Source of the DNA: Deltaproteobacteria bacterium
GTDB lineage: Bacteria > Myxococcota_A > UBA9160 > SZUA-336
Reading direction: 5' to 3'
NCBI GenBank assembly: GCA_029261925.1
Contig: JAJDAJ010000063.1
Span: forward strand, 62,001-126,000
Length of the DNA stretch: 64,000 nt
Below are positions 1 through 9,574 of this stretch, in pieces; the first letter of the stretch is position 1; the number at the start of each line of letters is the position of its first letter. The notes below the pieces were generated by a model that was not told the origin of the DNA, searched no databases, and worked only from the letters and a program-made list of their open reading frames with translations. The translations under genes and the position numbers were made by a program.

Positions 1-896
1 CTCCGCAGCACGTCGGCGATCTGCTGGACGCTGCGCGGGCCGATGTCGAGCGCCATGCGATCGTCGGGGATGGTCTCGACGATGTCCGCGCCGGCCGCCT
101 CGTCGAGGCCGGCCGCGACCACGTGGTCCGTCGGCAGTAGCAGGTGGGCCGGGCTGTCGAGCAGGCGGCGCGCGGTCTCGACCAGGTCGGGCTCGACCAG
201 CGAGCGGCCCACGGGCTCGCCGCGTGCGAGCAGGAACGTGTAGGCCATGGCGCCGCCGATCGCGACGACGTCGGCCTTTTTCGACAGCGACTCGAGCACT
301 GCGAGCTTGTCGGACACCTTGGCGCCGCCGAGCACGCAGACGAACGGGCGCTCGCTCACGTCGCGTACGCGCGTCAGCGCGTCGATCTCGCGCATCAGCA
401 GGAAGCCCGCAGCGCGCTCGGGGCAGGCGCGCGCCAGGCCCTCGGTGCTGGCGTGGGCACGGTGCGCGGTCCCGAAGGCGTCGTTCACGTACACGTCGCA
501 GAGCCGCGCCAGCGCGGCCACGAAGGCGGGATCGTTCGCCTCCTCGCCGGCGTGGAAGCGCAGGTTCTCCAGCAGCAGCACCTCGCCGTCGGCGAGCTTC
601 GCAACGCGAGCCTCGACCTCGTCGCCCACGCAGTCGGTCGCCAGCTCGAGGCCCATGGCCGCGGCGACCGGCCGCAGCGAGAACGCCTCGTCGCGCCGAC
701 CCTTCGGGCGGCCCAGGTGTGAGGCCAGAAGCACGCGTGCGCCCCGCTCGCGCGCGAAGGCGAGCGTCTCGAGCGACGCGCGGATGCGCGTGTCGTCGGC
801 GACGCGGCCGTCGCGCAGCGGCACGTTGAGGTCCGCGCGCACGAAGACGCGCCGCCCGGCAAGCTCCAGGTCGGAGACCGGGCGCGGCTGGCTCAC
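1..896 (-). CDS. pgk: Phosphoglycerate kinase, N-terminal 298 residues (cut by window edge)
   Basis: Cytosolic glycolytic kinase that interconverts 1,3-bisphosphoglycerate + ADP and 3-phosphoglycerate + ATP. The visible part reads through without a stop and carries the family signatures RADLNVPL (residues 20-27), SHLGRPKG (59-66) and GGAKVSDK (about 189-196). Roughly the last 100 residues, which hold the nucleotide-binding half, lie outside the window. The GTG start overlaps the gap stop codon in a GTGA tetranucleotide, so translation is probably coupled to gap. Identity is certain from the motifs and from the classic gap-pgk order. Confidence 0.96.
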   Translation of the reverse strand, partial: MSQPRPVSDLELAGRRVFVRADLNVPLRDGRVADDTRIRASLETLAFARERGARVLLASHLGRPKGRRDEAFSLRPVAAAMGLELATDCVGDEVEARVAKLADGEVLLLENLRFHAGEEANDPAFVAALARLCDVYVNDAFGTAHRAHASTEGLARACPERAAGFLLMREIDALTRVRDVSERPFVCVLGGAKVSDKLAVLESLSKKADVVAIGGAMAYTFLLARGEPVGRSLVEPDLVETARRLLDSPAHLLLPTDHVVAAGLDEAAGADIVETIPDDRMALDIGPRSVQQIADVLR

Positions 897-1894
897 AGCC
901 GCGAGGCGATCAGCTTCGCGAGGTCGACGACGCGGTTGGCGTAGCCCCACTCGTTGTCGTACCAGGACAGCACCTTGACCAGCGTGCCCTCGAGCACCTT
1001 GGTGTTGGCCGAGTCCACGATCGAGGAGTGGGTGTTGCCCTGGAAGTCGATCGAGACCAGCGGCTCGTCGCAGACGTCGAGGATGCCCTTCATCGGCCCG
1101 GCGGCCGCCTTGCGGAAGGCCTGGTTGATCTCGTCCGCCGATGCCGCGCGGTCGATCTCGGCGACCAGGTCCACCACCGACACGTCGGGCGTGGGTACGC
1201 GGATCGCGATCCCGTCGAGCTTGCCCTTCAGCTGCGGCAGCACCAGGCCGACGGCGCGCGCTGCACCGGTCGAGGTGGGGATCATCGACACCGAGGCGGC
1301 GCGGGCGCGGCGCAGGTCCTCGTGCGGCAGATCCAGGATGCGCTGGTCGTTGGTGAACGCGTGGGTGGTGGTCATCCAGCCGCGCTTCAGCCCGAACTCC
1401 TGGAGCAGCACCTTGGCGACGGGCGCCAGGCAGTTGGTGGTGCACGAGGCGTTCGAGACCACATGGTGGTTCGCCGCGTCGTAGACCTCCTCGTTGACGC
1501 CCAGCGCGATCGTGGCGTCGGGATCGCTGGCCGGGGCGCTGATGATGACCTTCTTCGCGCCGGCCTCGAGGTGCTTGGCCGCGGCGGGACGCTTGGTGAA
1601 CAGCCCGGTCGACTCGATCACCACGTCGACGCCGAGCTCGCCCCAGGGCAGGGCGCCCGGGTCCCGCTCTGCCAGCACCTTGATGCGGCGCTTGCCCACG
1701 CGCAGGCCGTCGTCGGTGGCCTCGACGTCGTCGAGGCGCCCGTGGATGGAGTCGTACTTGAGCAGGTGCGCCAGGGTGGCGGGGTCGGTCAGGTCGTTGA
1801 CGGCGACGAACTCGAGCTCGGGGTCCGCCAGCGCGCTGCGGAGCACGCAGCGTCCGATGCGTCCAAAGCCGTTGATGCCCACACGTGCCGCCAT
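893..1894 (-). CDS. gap: Glyceraldehyde-3-phosphate dehydrogenase, type I
   Basis: NAD(P)-dependent phosphorylating dehydrogenase of glycolysis/gluconeogenesis, 333 residues, the usual length. NGFGRIGR (8-15) is the dinucleotide-binding glycine motif, SNASCTTNC (about 146-154) carries the catalytic Cys, and the C-terminal [11 protein letters not shown] signature is intact. The ATG at 1894 is preceded by AGGAG; the frame stays open far upstream, but only this start gives the canonical N-terminus. It is the first gene of an operon with pgk, whose GTG overlaps this stop, and it has a clear promoter about 150 bp upstream. Confidence 0.97.
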   Translation of the reverse strand: MAARVGINGFGRIGRCVLRSALADPELEFVAVNDLTDPATLAHLLKYDSIHGRLDDVEATDDGLRVGKRRIKVLAERDPGALPWGELGVDVVIESTGLFTKRPAAAKHLEAGAKKVIISAPASDPDATIALGVNEEVYDAANHHVVSNASCTTNCLAPVAKVLLQEFGLKRGWMTTTHAFTNDQRILDLPHEDLRRARAASVSMIPTSTGAARAVGLVLPQLKGKLDGIAIRVPTPDVSVVDLVAEIDRAASADEINQAFRKAAAGPMKGILDVCDEPLVSIDFQGNTHSSIVDSANTKVLEGTLVKVLSWYDNEWGYANRVVDLAKLIASRL

Positions 1895-2228
1895 TCGTCG
1901 TCTCCTGTGGCGCGGCCGGCGGCCGCCAGGGGCGGGTACCGGGCCGCGATGCGCCGGTCGCGCAAGGGGCCTGAGCCGGGGGGCGACCGTGGGTGAGAGG
2001 GCCGGGGGAGCGGGTTCCAGCGCCCGGATCCGCCGACCGGCGCGCAGCATACCGGCGCCCAAAAACAGCGTCAACACGCGCAGGTGCGACGGGCCGCCGC
2101 CCCCGATCCGGGCTATCGTCGAGCGCCGTGATCCCCGGCGCGGCCATCGAACTCGCGGAGGTCTCGCGCGCTCCGCAGACGCGGCGGGCGCCCGGGCCGG
2201 TCGTCCTCGCAGGGGGCGCGCCCGCCCC
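1895..2228. other. Divergent intergenic region between gap and the penicillin-acylase gene
   Basis: This 334-base stretch holds the gap promoter and leader. On the plus strand it also holds a 34-codon frame (2128-2232, GTG start) that ends in a GTGA overlap with the downstream gene. The small frame has no recognisable domain and may be a leader, a gene remnant or chance. No terminator or other RNA gene was seen. Confidence 0.5.
2046..2074 (-). promoter_or_regulatory. Sigma70-type promoter of gap-pgk
   Basis: On the minus strand TTGACG (2074-2069), a 17-base spacer and TATGCT (2051-2046) form a near-consensus housekeeping promoter. Transcription would start near 2039, leaving a GC-rich leader of about 145 bases before the gap ATG. 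Assigned by sequence match only. Confidence 0.7.
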
Positions 2229-4613
2229 GTGAGGCGCTGGCTCCGCCGCGTCCTGGCCCTCGGGATCGGCGTCGCGCTTCTGGGCGCGGCGTTGCTCGCG
2301 AGTCGCTGGGCGTCGATCGGCCAGGAGCGGGGCCCGGGGGCGTCGGGCGAGCTGCTGCTGGCCGGACTCGGGGGCCCGGTCTCGATCGTTCGCGACCCCT
2401 TCGGCGTGCCGCACGTGGACGCCACGCGGCGCGCCGACGCCTTCCTCGGTCTGGGTGTGGCCCACGCCCAGGACCGGCTCTGGCAGATGGAGATGCTGCG
2501 CCGGGCCGCGACGGGCCGGCTCGCCGAGGTCTTCGGGCGCCCGGCCCTGGCCTCCGATCGGCTCTCCCGGCTGCTGGGCTTCGCGGCCGAGGCCCGGGCC
2601 GAGCTCCCCGAGCTGGGGGGACGCACGCGCCGCCTGCTCGAGGCGTACTGCGCCGGGATCAACGGCTGGCTCGCGCACCTGGCCGCGGGCGAGGCGCCGG
2701 TGCCGCTGGAGCTGCGCTGGCTGGAGCTCGAGCCCGAGCCCTGGACGCCCGCCGACGTGCTGGCCATCGTGCGCTGGCGCGCCTGGAGCACCTCGCGCTC
2801 GCTGGGCGCCAGCCTGCTGCTGGACCGGCTGGTGCGCGAGCTGGGCGGGGTCGGGTCGCGGGACTTCTTTCCGGCGCGCGCGCACGACGGTGCCCTGGGC
2901 GCGCTGGGAGACGCACTGCTCGAGCTCGGCCGCAGCGCCGACCAGCTCGCCCACCTGGGTGCGCCGCCGGGCCCGGTCGGCAGCCTGGGCGCCGTGGTCT
3001 CGAGCGGGCGCTCCGCGAGTGACGGCGCGCTGCTGCTCAACGACCCGCACGTCTCGTTCGGGCTGCCCGCCACGTTCTACCTGGCCCACCTGCGCGCGCC
3101 CGACCTGGAGCTGGGCGGGGCGACCTGGCCCGGCGTCCCCGTCTTTCACGCCGGCACCAACGGCCGGATCGCCTGGGGCCGCGTCGCCCTGCACGCGAGC
3201 GTGTCGGACCTGTACGACGAGACCTTCCATCCAGGCGACCGGCAGCGCTACGAGCGCGGCGGGCGCTGGCGGCGCGTCGAGGTGCGCACCGAGACGATCG
3301 CCGTGCGCGGCGAGCAGGCGGTCGAGGTCGAGATCCGGCGCACGCGCAACGGGCCGCTGCTCGACGCGGCGCTCCCCGACGCCGAGCGTGCGCCGGACCT
3401 GGCGCTGCGCTGGGCGGGTCGCGGCGAGCCCTCGGGCATCGAGGCACTGCTGGCGCTGCAGCGGGCCGGGGACTGGGAGGCGTTCCGCGGGGCCCTGCGT
3501 GGGCTCGCGGTGCCGCCGGCCACCTTCCTGTACGCCCACCGGGACGGCAGCATCGGCGCGCAGCTCGCGGGTCGCCTGCCCGTGCGCGCCATCGAGACGG
3601 GGCTGCTGCCGGTGACCGGCGGCTCGCAGTACTACACCTGGCGCGGCTTCATCGAGTTCGACGATCTGCCCAGCGAGCACGGCAGCGACGTGCCCTGGAT
3701 CATCGCGACCACGCACCCGGACCACGCGTCGCTGGCGCAGCGCGTGGCCTGGCTGTGGAGCAGCCCCGGCGGCGCCGCGCGGCTGCGCGATGCGCTCTCC
3801 CGACCGGCGCGTCTGGATCTCGACGCGCTGGTCGAGCTGCAGCGCGAGCGCGTGTCGTCACGTGGCCCCGCCGCGGTGCGCGTTCTGCTCGGCGACGTGG
3901 TGCCCACCTCGCGCGCCGCCGCGCGCGTCCGCGACGCGCTGCTCGCCTGGGACGGCGCCGTCGACGTGAGCTCGCGTGGCGCCGCGCTCTACCACGTGTT
4001 CCGCGCGCGCCTGGCGGGACGGCTGCTGGCGGAGCACGCCGGGGACGGCGCCTCTGCCGCGGTCGCCGCCGTCGCCGACCCGGCGCCGGGTGTGGCGCTG
4101 TCGCGCGCGCTCGACCGCATGGGTCCGGAGCGCAGCGACGCGCTGGTCGAGCACGCGCTCGAGGACACCTGGAGCCACATGCGCCACCGCGTGAGCTCGA
4201 ATCCCGCCAAGTGGACCTGGGGCCGCACCCAGCGGCTGCGGCTGCAGCACGCCTTCGAACGCCACGGTCGCGGCCTGCTGCGCGCCGTCGGGCGACGGCT
4301 GGGCCGGGGTCCGTTCCCGGCACCCGGGGATCCCGACGCCATCTGGGCCATGTACGCGGCGGAGCTTCCGACCGACGACGTCGGCGTGGGGCCGGCGCTG
4401 CGGCTCGCGGTGGACATGTCGGACTGGCGCCACCTGCGGGTGGGCCTGGCCGGGGGCCAGTCGGGCCACGCCGGTGATGCCCACTACGACGACGCGCTGC
4501 GCGACTGGCTCGAGGGCCGCGCGCGCCCGCTCTGGCTGCACTGGGGCGACGTCGCGTACCATCGCACGGGCGCCTGGGAGCTGCGCCCCCCGCCGGTCGC
4601 GTCGGGCGGCTGA
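2229..4613 (+). CDS. Penicillin acylase (S45, Ntn-hydrolase) family protein
   Basis: 794-residue envelope protein with an N-terminal hydrophobic anchor (about residues 8-25) after an Arg-rich start, so it is probably exported or membrane-anchored. S45 enzymes are autocatalytic Ntn-hydrolases that cleave amides such as beta-lactam side chains or acyl-homoserine lactones. Here the predicted beta-chain N-terminal Ser is Ser252 in a GSLGAVVS context, followed by [14 protein letters not shown] (about 372-377) and a [11 protein letters not shown] block typical of the family. The usual Gly-Ser-Asn is Gly-Ser-Leu. The GTG start is chosen because it begins just before the anchor; substrate cannot be predicted. 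Confidence 0.85.
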   Translation: MRRWLRRVLALGIGVALLGAALLASRWASIGQERGPGASGELLLAGLGGPVSIVRDPFGVPHVDATRRADAFLGLGVAHAQDRLWQMEMLRRAATGRLAEVFGRPALASDRLSRLLGFAAEARAELPELGGRTRRLLEAYCAGINGWLAHLAAGEAPVPLELRWLELEPEPWTPADVLAIVRWRAWSTSRSLGASLLLDRLVRELGGVGSRDFFPARAHDGALGALGDALLELGRSADQLAHLGAPPGPVGSLGAVVSSGRSASDGALLLNDPHVSFGLPATFYLAHLRAPDLELGGATWPGVPVFHAGTNGRIAWGRVALHASVSDLYDETFHPGDRQRYERGGRWRRVEVRTETIAVRGEQAVEVEIRRTRNGPLLDAALPDAERAPDLALRWAGRGEPSGIEALLALQRAGDWEAFRGALRGLAVPPATFLYAHRDGSIGAQLAGRLPVRAIETGLLPVTGGSQYYTWRGFIEFDDLPSEHGSDVPWIIATTHPDHASLAQRVAWLWSSPGGAARLRDALSRPARLDLDALVELQRERVSSRGPAAVRVLLGDVVPTSRAAARVRDALLAWDGAVDVSSRGAALYHVFRARLAGRLLAEHAGDGASAAVAAVADPAPGVALSRALDRMGPERSDALVEHALEDTWSHMRHRVSSNPAKWTWGRTQRLRLQHAFERHGRGLLRAVGRRLGRGPFPAPGDPDAIWAMYAAELPTDDVGVGPALRLAVDMSDWRHLRVGLAGGQSGHAGDAHYDDALRDWLEGRARPLWLHWGDVAYHRTGAWELRPPPVASGG

Positions 4614-4634
4614 CGGGGAAGCGACGGAGCGACC

Positions 4635-5687
4635 ATGATCGTCTTCGTGCACGCGCCGGGGTTCTACGCGGCGGTCGAGCAGGCCGACGATCCCCAGCTG
4701 CGCGGGCACCCGGTGATCGTCGGTGGCGATCCGCGCAAGCGCGGCAGCGTGACCTCGGCCAGCCGCGAGGCCCGCGCGCACGGCGTGCGCGAGGGCATGG
4801 AGGTGGCCGAGGCGCTCACCCTGTGCACGGAGGCGCGCCTGCGTCCGACGCGCCTCAAGCGCTATCGCGAGGTGGCCGCCGAGCTGCGCGAGCTGGTGCG
4901 CGGCGTGACCGATCGCATCGAGGAGGTCGGCCTCGACGGCACCTTCATGCAGCCCGGTCCCGACGAGGACGCCGTGCAGCGCGCGGCGGAGCTCTGCGTG
5001 CGCATCCAGGCCGAGCTCGGCGTGCACGCCGTCGCGGGCATCGCGCCGACGCGCTTCGGCGCGCACCTCGCGTCGCGGCATCCGGGCCCCGGCGGCATCC
5101 TCCAGGTGCGCAAGCCGGAGCTGCAGGAGTTCCTGGACCGCCACGCGGTCACGGAGATCTGGGGCCTGGGCCCGGCGACCGCCGCGCGGCTGGAGCAGGA
5201 GCTCGGCGTGACCACGCTGCGTGAGCTGCGCGAGGCGGACCCCGAGGCGCTGCGGGCCGTCGCGGGACGCCACGCCCAGAGCTTCCTCGACCTGGCCTGC
5301 GGTCGCGACGACCGCCCGCTGCGTCCGATGCCGCGCGTGAAGTCGCTCTCCCAGGAGCGCACGCTGCTCGAGCCGACCAGCGACCTGCGCACCCTGGGCG
5401 ACCAGATCCTGGAGCTGGCGCGCCAGCTCGAGGCGGTGCTGGCGCGCGAGCGGCGCTCGGCGCGCACCGTGACGCTCGGCGTCGGCTACGTCGACGGTAC
5501 CCAGGTCACCCGCACCCACACCCTGGAGCGGCCGCTGGGTGGCTCGGCGCAGATCGGAGAGCTGGCGCTCCAGCTCCTCGGGCGCACACAGGCGGGCGTG
5601 CGTCGCGTGCGTCGCGTACGTCTGCAGCTGACGAACCTGTCGCGCAGCGAGCTCGACGCCGGACCCGAGCAGCTGCGTCTGCTCTAG
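4635..5687 (+). CDS. DinB/ImuB-like Y-family DNA polymerase with degenerate catalytic site
   Basis: 350 residues with the full Y-family layout: palm/fingers (1-165), helix-hairpin-helix thumb (IWGLGPATAARL, about 175-186) and a little-finger domain starting near KSLSQERTL. The metal-binding carboxylates are not conserved. The N-terminal motif reads FVHAPGFYAAVEQ (4-16) instead of the VDMDAFFASVEQ type, and the second motif reads IEEVGLD (95-101) instead of IDEAYLD. The protein ends in QLRLL, a possible degenerate beta-clamp-binding motif. It may therefore be a non-catalytic partner in mutagenic synthesis, as ImuB is, rather than an active Pol IV. It starts 21 bases after the acylase gene, so co-transcription is possible. 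Confidence 0.85.
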   Translation: MIVFVHAPGFYAAVEQADDPQLRGHPVIVGGDPRKRGSVTSASREARAHGVREGMEVAEALTLCTEARLRPTRLKRYREVAAELRELVRGVTDRIEEVGLDGTFMQPGPDEDAVQRAAELCVRIQAELGVHAVAGIAPTRFGAHLASRHPGPGGILQVRKPELQEFLDRHAVTEIWGLGPATAARLEQELGVTTLRELREADPEALRAVAGRHAQSFLDLACGRDDRPLRPMPRVKSLSQERTLLEPTSDLRTLGDQILELARQLEAVLARERRSARTVTLGVGYVDGTQVTRTHTLERPLGGSAQIGELALQLLGRTQAGVRRVRRVRLQLTNLSRSELDAGPEQLRLL

Positions 5688-5769
5688 CTGGCTGCGGAGG
5701 AGCTGCGTGCCGCGGCGCGGGCGGCGATCGGGCTAAAGGCGGGGTGGGCCGGGCGCCGTTACGTCCGGC

Positions 5770-6132
5770 GTGGGCAAGGACGATAGCTTCGACCGGCGCA
5801 AGTACCGCCGCGTGCACACCGAGCAGCTGGTCTCGATCGCTCGCATGGACGCACCCGTCGCGCTCGCCAGCGCGCTGGACCTGTCCAAGGGCGGTATCCG
5901 CTTCCAGTGCGTCGGCCTCGAGGTCGAGCTCGGAGAGGCGCTCGAGGTGACGTTCACGGTGGGGGACCGCACGGCCAGCGTGGTGGGCTCCCTGGTCCGC
6001 GTGACCGATCTCGACGCCTTCACCCAGGAGGTGGCCCTGGCCTTCACGCGGGTGGACGAGGACATCCAGCGCCTGCTGCGCGAGTTCGAGATCGACGTCG
6101 AGAATCTCTCGGGGCCGGACGGCCCCGCATAG
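5770..6132 (+). CDS. PilZ domain protein (c-di-GMP receptor candidate)
   Basis: 120-residue single-domain cytosolic protein. It has both halves of the PilZ c-di-GMP-binding signature: an Arg-rich RRKYRRVH (9-16) and DLSKGGIRF (37-45, the D/N-x-S-x-x-G motif). The GTG at 5770 gives exactly this N-terminus. Such stand-alone PilZ proteins usually bind c-di-GMP and modulate motility, exopolysaccharide or gene expression; the partner cannot be deduced here. It is the first of two PilZ proteins in the window. Confidence 0.85.
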   Translation: MGKDDSFDRRKYRRVHTEQLVSIARMDAPVALASALDLSKGGIRFQCVGLEVELGEALEVTFTVGDRTASVVGSLVRVTDLDAFTQEVALAFTRVDEDIQRLLREFEIDVENLSGPDGPA

Positions 6133-6167
6133 CCAGTCCGGGCCGCGGCGGGTAAGCTGCCGCGCGG

Positions 6168-7379
6168 ATGAGCGACTTCCACCAGACCGGCGTGGTCACC
6201 ACGCTCCACCGGCTGGGCCCGCCCGGAGTGGAGCGCCTGGAGGCGGAGCTAGCGCACCATGCGAGCGAGAATCCCGTCTCGCTGGTGCTGCCGTGCCTCC
6301 ACACGGAGATCCATGGCGCCGCGCTGCCGCGGATCGTGGACGTGCTCTCGAAGGTGCCGTACCTGCACGAGGTCGTGGTCAGCGTCTCGGGCACCCCGTC
6401 GTTCGCGGAGTACGACGCCGTGCGGCGCTTCTTCGCGCCGGTCGCCAGCGCGACCTGCGTCTGGGGCAGCGGTCCCACCGTCGGCGGGCTACTGGGCAGG
6501 ATGCGCGACAGCGGTCTGGAGCCGGGGCCCGATGGCAAGGGTCGCGCGGTCTGGATCGGCATCGGCTACGCGCTGGCGCGCGGCGAGAGCTCGGCGCTGG
6601 TCTTCCACGACTGCGACATCCTCACCTACGACCGCGAGTTCCTGGCACGCCTGTGTCTGCCCATGGTGCACCCGAACCTCGGCTACGACTACGTCAAGGG
6701 CTACTACGGGCGCGTGACCGATCGCCTGCACGGCCGCGTGACGCGTCTGCTGGTCACGCCGCTGATCCGCTCCCTCAAGCGCACGCTGGGCGACCTGCCG
6801 CTGCTCGGGTTCCTGGACAGCTTCCGGTACCCCCTGGCCGGCGAGTTCGGCATGTCCGCGGCGCTCGCGCGCCAGGTGCGCATCCCGAACGACTGGGGGC
6901 TCGAGATCGGACTCATGGCCGAGGTCTTCCGCAATACCTCGCCCCACCGCGCCTGCCAGGTGGAGCTCTGTGACAACTACGACCACAAGCACCAGGAGCT
7001 CTCGCGCGGCGATCCCACGCGCGGCCTCAACCGGATGGTGATCGACATCGCCACCTCGCTGTATCACAACCTGGCCGGGGTGGGCGTGCAGTTCGACGCC
7101 GGCTTCCTGAACACGCTGTGCAGCGCGTACCTTCGCCAGGCCCAGGACACGATCGCGGCCTACGCCGACGTGGCGCTGGTCAACGGACTGCGCTTCGACC
7201 AGCACGACGAGGAGATCCTCGTCGAGACCTTCACCTCGGGGCTGCGCGCCGCGGGCCTGGCCTTCGTCCGCGACCCGCTGCCGCCCGAGCAGATCCCGAA
7301 CTGGCACCGCGTGATCGCCGCGATGCCGGAGTTTCTCAAGGACCTGCGCTACGCCGTCCAGGCCGACCGGCGGGGCTGA
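6168..7379 (+). CDS. gpgS: Glucosyl-3-phosphoglycerate synthase-like glycosyltransferase (GpgS/GT81-like)
   Basis: 403-residue GT-A-type retaining glycosyltransferase. The DXD-type motif is DCD (148-150, in FHDCDIL), and the acceptor-side block contains FRYPLAGEFGMS and GLEIGLMAEVF, like GpgS/mannosyl-3-phosphoglycerate synthase-type enzymes. The N-terminus MSDFHQTGVVTTLH resembles bacterial and archaeal GpgS as far as I recall it. GpgS transfers glucose from NDP-glucose to 3-phosphoglycerate to make the precursor of glucosylglycerate, a compatible solute. No phosphatase (gpgP) is adjacent. Related GT2 or GT81 substrates are an alternative; family confidence is higher than substrate confidence. 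Confidence 0.68.
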   Translation: MSDFHQTGVVTTLHRLGPPGVERLEAELAHHASENPVSLVLPCLHTEIHGAALPRIVDVLSKVPYLHEVVVSVSGTPSFAEYDAVRRFFAPVASATCVWGSGPTVGGLLGRMRDSGLEPGPDGKGRAVWIGIGYALARGESSALVFHDCDILTYDREFLARLCLPMVHPNLGYDYVKGYYGRVTDRLHGRVTRLLVTPLIRSLKRTLGDLPLLGFLDSFRYPLAGEFGMSAALARQVRIPNDWGLEIGLMAEVFRNTSPHRACQVELCDNYDHKHQELSRGDPTRGLNRMVIDIATSLYHNLAGVGVQFDAGFLNTLCSAYLRQAQDTIAAYADVALVNGLRFDQHDEEILVETFTSGLRAAGLAFVRDPLPPEQIPNWHRVIAAMPEFLKDLRYAVQADRRG

Positions 7380-7388
7380 GGGCGAGCG

Positions 7389-8261
7389 CTACATCAGGTC
7401 CATCTCGACGCGCGGCAGCTCGCCGCGGCCGATCGCGCGGGCGCGCTCCATCATCTGCTCGCCCATGCGCTCGACGTCGAAGCCGAGCACGAAGCGGTCC
7501 TGACGGATTCCCTCGAGCACCTGCTGCGCGAGCTCGTACAGGTCCTGGAACTGCACGTCGCGGCCCTCGGCCTTCCAGCGTCGCTCCAGCTCGCCCCAGC
7601 TCAGCGGCGGGCTCTCGCGCGGTCGCTCCCGCTCCAGCTCCGGGGGCCGGTTGCGCTCGGCCTCGTTCAGGCCCGTTCGCAGCATGCCGCCCGACGGGTA
7701 GAAGACCGACGCGCGCAGTCGGGTGCCGTCGTTGAGCAGCTGGTTGGCCAGCATCTCGGCCATGGCGCTGCGCGCCGCGTTCGAGGCCGCGTACACCCCC
7801 GCGAACGGCAGCGGCGTGATGCCGCCGTCGCCCGACGAGGTGATGACGACGCGGCCTTCCTCGCCCGAGGCGATCATCCGCGGCACGAAGGCCTGGATCA
7901 CGTGGGCCGTGCCGCGCACGTTCACGGCGTGCACCCACTCCCAGTCCCGCGGCGTCGACAGCCAGAAGCGGCCGCTGCCGGCCGCCACGCCGGCGTTGCT
8001 GAACAGCAGGTGGCAGGCGCCGTACGCGTCGAAGACGTGTCGCGCCAGGGCGTCGCAGGCCTCGAAGCTGGTGACGTCGGTGACCACGCCGCTCACCTCG
8101 CCGCGGGCCTCCAGCTCGCGCACGCTGGCGTCGAGGGCCGGCTCCTCGATGTCCGCGACGACCACGCGCGCGCCCGCGTCGAGCAGCGCCTCGACCAGCC
8201 CCCGGCCGACGCCGCTGGCGCCCCCGGTCACGACGGCGATGCGCCCCGCGAAGTCCTTCAC
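7389..8261 (-). CDS. Short-chain dehydrogenase/reductase with YxxxN in place of YxxxK
   Basis: 290-residue Rossmann-fold SDR, last gene of the leftward catabolic arm. The nucleotide-binding motif TGGASGVG (12-19), the SNAG motif and the active-site Ser (SS at 142-143) are present. The catalytic Tyr157 is followed by AASN, so the normally essential Lys is Asn161. The C-terminal 80 residues (ERERPRESPP onward) are longer than in a minimal SDR. The GTG start overlaps the upstream amidohydrolase stop in GTGA, indicating translational coupling. It could be a real oxidoreductase with altered proton relay or a binding-only paralogue. Confidence 0.85.
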   Translation of the reverse strand: MKDFAGRIAVVTGGASGVGRGLVEALLDAGARVVVADIEEPALDASVRELEARGEVSGVVTDVTSFEACDALARHVFDAYGACHLLFSNAGVAAGSGRFWLSTPRDWEWVHAVNVRGTAHVIQAFVPRMIASGEEGRVVITSSGDGGITPLPFAGVYAASNAARSAMAEMLANQLLNDGTRLRASVFYPSGGMLRTGLNEAERNRPPELERERPRESPPLSWGELERRWKAEGRDVQFQDLYELAQQVLEGIRQDRFVLGFDVERMGEQMMERARAIGRGELPRVEMDLM

Positions 8262-9574
8262 CGGCTCGCTCCCGCGCGTCCGGCGTGCTGCTGCGTGCGA
8301 TCGGGGCCGGGCGGCACCGGCAGCGCCTCCCGGTCCGTCAGCCAGTGTCGTCCCGCCGCCTCGAGGGCGTCCCACTTCGACAGGTCCACGTCGGGCGTCT
8401 GGCCGAGATCGGCCGGTGTCGGTCCGATGCGCTCGACCAGCGGCGCCAGTGCGTCGACGTCGAAGCCGTAGACCTGTGCCGCGCTCTGACCGAGCATGCA
8501 CCGCGTGTCCTCGACCGGGCAGTCCCAGAACGTGTCGCGCAGCCACTCCCGGGTGTTCGGCCAGGTCCCCTCGGGGTGCGGGAAATCGTTGCCCCACATG
8601 ATGTTGCCCACGCCGATCTCGTGGCGACGCGCGATCTCGCGGCGGCGCGTGGTGGAGGCGCCGATCCACACGTTGCGGTCGAAGTACTCGCTGGGCAGCA
8701 GCTTCAGCTCGGGCGCGATGCGGCTCATCTTCCTGGTCGCGTGCTCGCGCATGTAGATGGCGTCCCACTTCCACAGCAGGTCCGCTGCCCACCAGCAGCC
8801 GCCCTCGGTGACGGCGAACTTCAGGCCCGGGAAGCGCTCGAACACGCCGGACCAGAGCAGGAACCACATGGGTCGCGCCGTCCACCAGATGGTCTCGGCG
8901 CCGTAGATGCCCAGGTTCCCGCCGTAGTCCTCACGCGGCGCGGGCCCGGTGTGCGTGTGGACCGGCATGCCCAGGTCCTGGCAGAGCGCCCAGATCGGGT
9001 CGTAGCGGAGATCGTGATAGGGCGGGTAGGGGTCCCAGAGCACGGGGATCATGATCCCGCGCAGGCCCGACTCGCGAGCGCGGCGAATCTCGGCGAGTGC
9101 CGCGTCGACGTCGTGCAGGATCGGTACGATCGCCAGCCCGCAGCGCCGCTCGGGACTGGAGCCGCAGAGCTCCGCCAGCCAGCGGTTGTGCGCCCGCGCG
9201 CCCGCCATCGACAGCTCGGGATCGGCCTGACCGCTCAGGCCGAGCCCGGCCCCGAACGGCGCCGAGGCGCCGCCGCGCACGGCGTCGGCGTCGGGGAAGA
9301 TCACCTCGCCCACGACGCCGTCGGCGTCGAGCTCGGCGTCGCGGCGCGCGGCGTCCCAGCCCCCGTGGAGGCGCTCTGCGTTGTCCTCGTACCAGGCGCG
9401 CACGAAGCTGTTGTCGTCCTGACCCGTGGCGACGGCCAGCTCGCGGCGCATGGCCTGCCGCTGCTGCATGTCCGCGGCGTGCGCTTCGCGGTAGCGGGGC
9501 TCGAGGTACGGCGCGTACTCCGCGTCCGGCAGGCCGGCGTGGCAGTCCGCCGAGATGATGAGGTAGCGACCCAC
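8258..9574 (-). CDS. Amidohydrolase family 2 protein (metal-dependent hydrolase/decarboxylase)
   Basis: 438-residue TIM-barrel protein of the amidohydrolase-2 type, a family with hydrolases and non-oxidative decarboxylases such as ACMSD and OH-acid decarboxylases. The N-terminal HxH position reads SADCHAG, HTHTG follows the mid-barrel strand, and WGNDFPHPEG gives the C-terminal metal Asp. The GTG start follows the Rieske gene stop directly (TGAGTG), and the end overlaps the SDR start, so the three genes form one operon. A second paralogue lies on the other side of the IclR gene. The substrate is unknown. Confidence 0.85.
   Translation of the reverse strand: MGRYLIISADCHAGLPDAEYAPYLEPRYREAHAADMQQRQAMRRELAVATGQDDNSFVRAWYEDNAERLHGGWDAARRDAELDADGVVGEVIFPDADAVRGGASAPFGAGLGLSGQADPELSMAGARAHNRWLAELCGSSPERRCGLAIVPILHDVDAALAEIRRARESGLRGIMIPVLWDPYPPYHDLRYDPIWALCQDLGMPVHTHTGPAPREDYGGNLGIYGAETIWWTARPMWFLLWSGVFERFPGLKFAVTEGGCWWAADLLWKWDAIYMREHATRKMSRIAPELKLLPSEYFDRNVWIGASTTRRREIARRHEIGVGNIMWGNDFPHPEGTWPNTREWLRDTFWDCPVEDTRCMLGQSAAQVYGFDVDALAPLVERIGPTPADLGQTPDVDLSKWDALEAAGRHWLTDREALPVPPGPDRTQQHAGRAGASR

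Noticed and set aside
893-3073. 726-codon version of the gap reading frame
   Set aside because: The frame continues upstream by chance; the ATG at 1894 gives the canonical GAPDH N-terminus with a ribosome-binding site, and a promoter lies in between.
3858-5519. Long minus-strand open frame opposite the acylase and polymerase genes
   Set aside because: High GC content leaves antisense frames open; codon pattern and domain motifs are on the plus strand.
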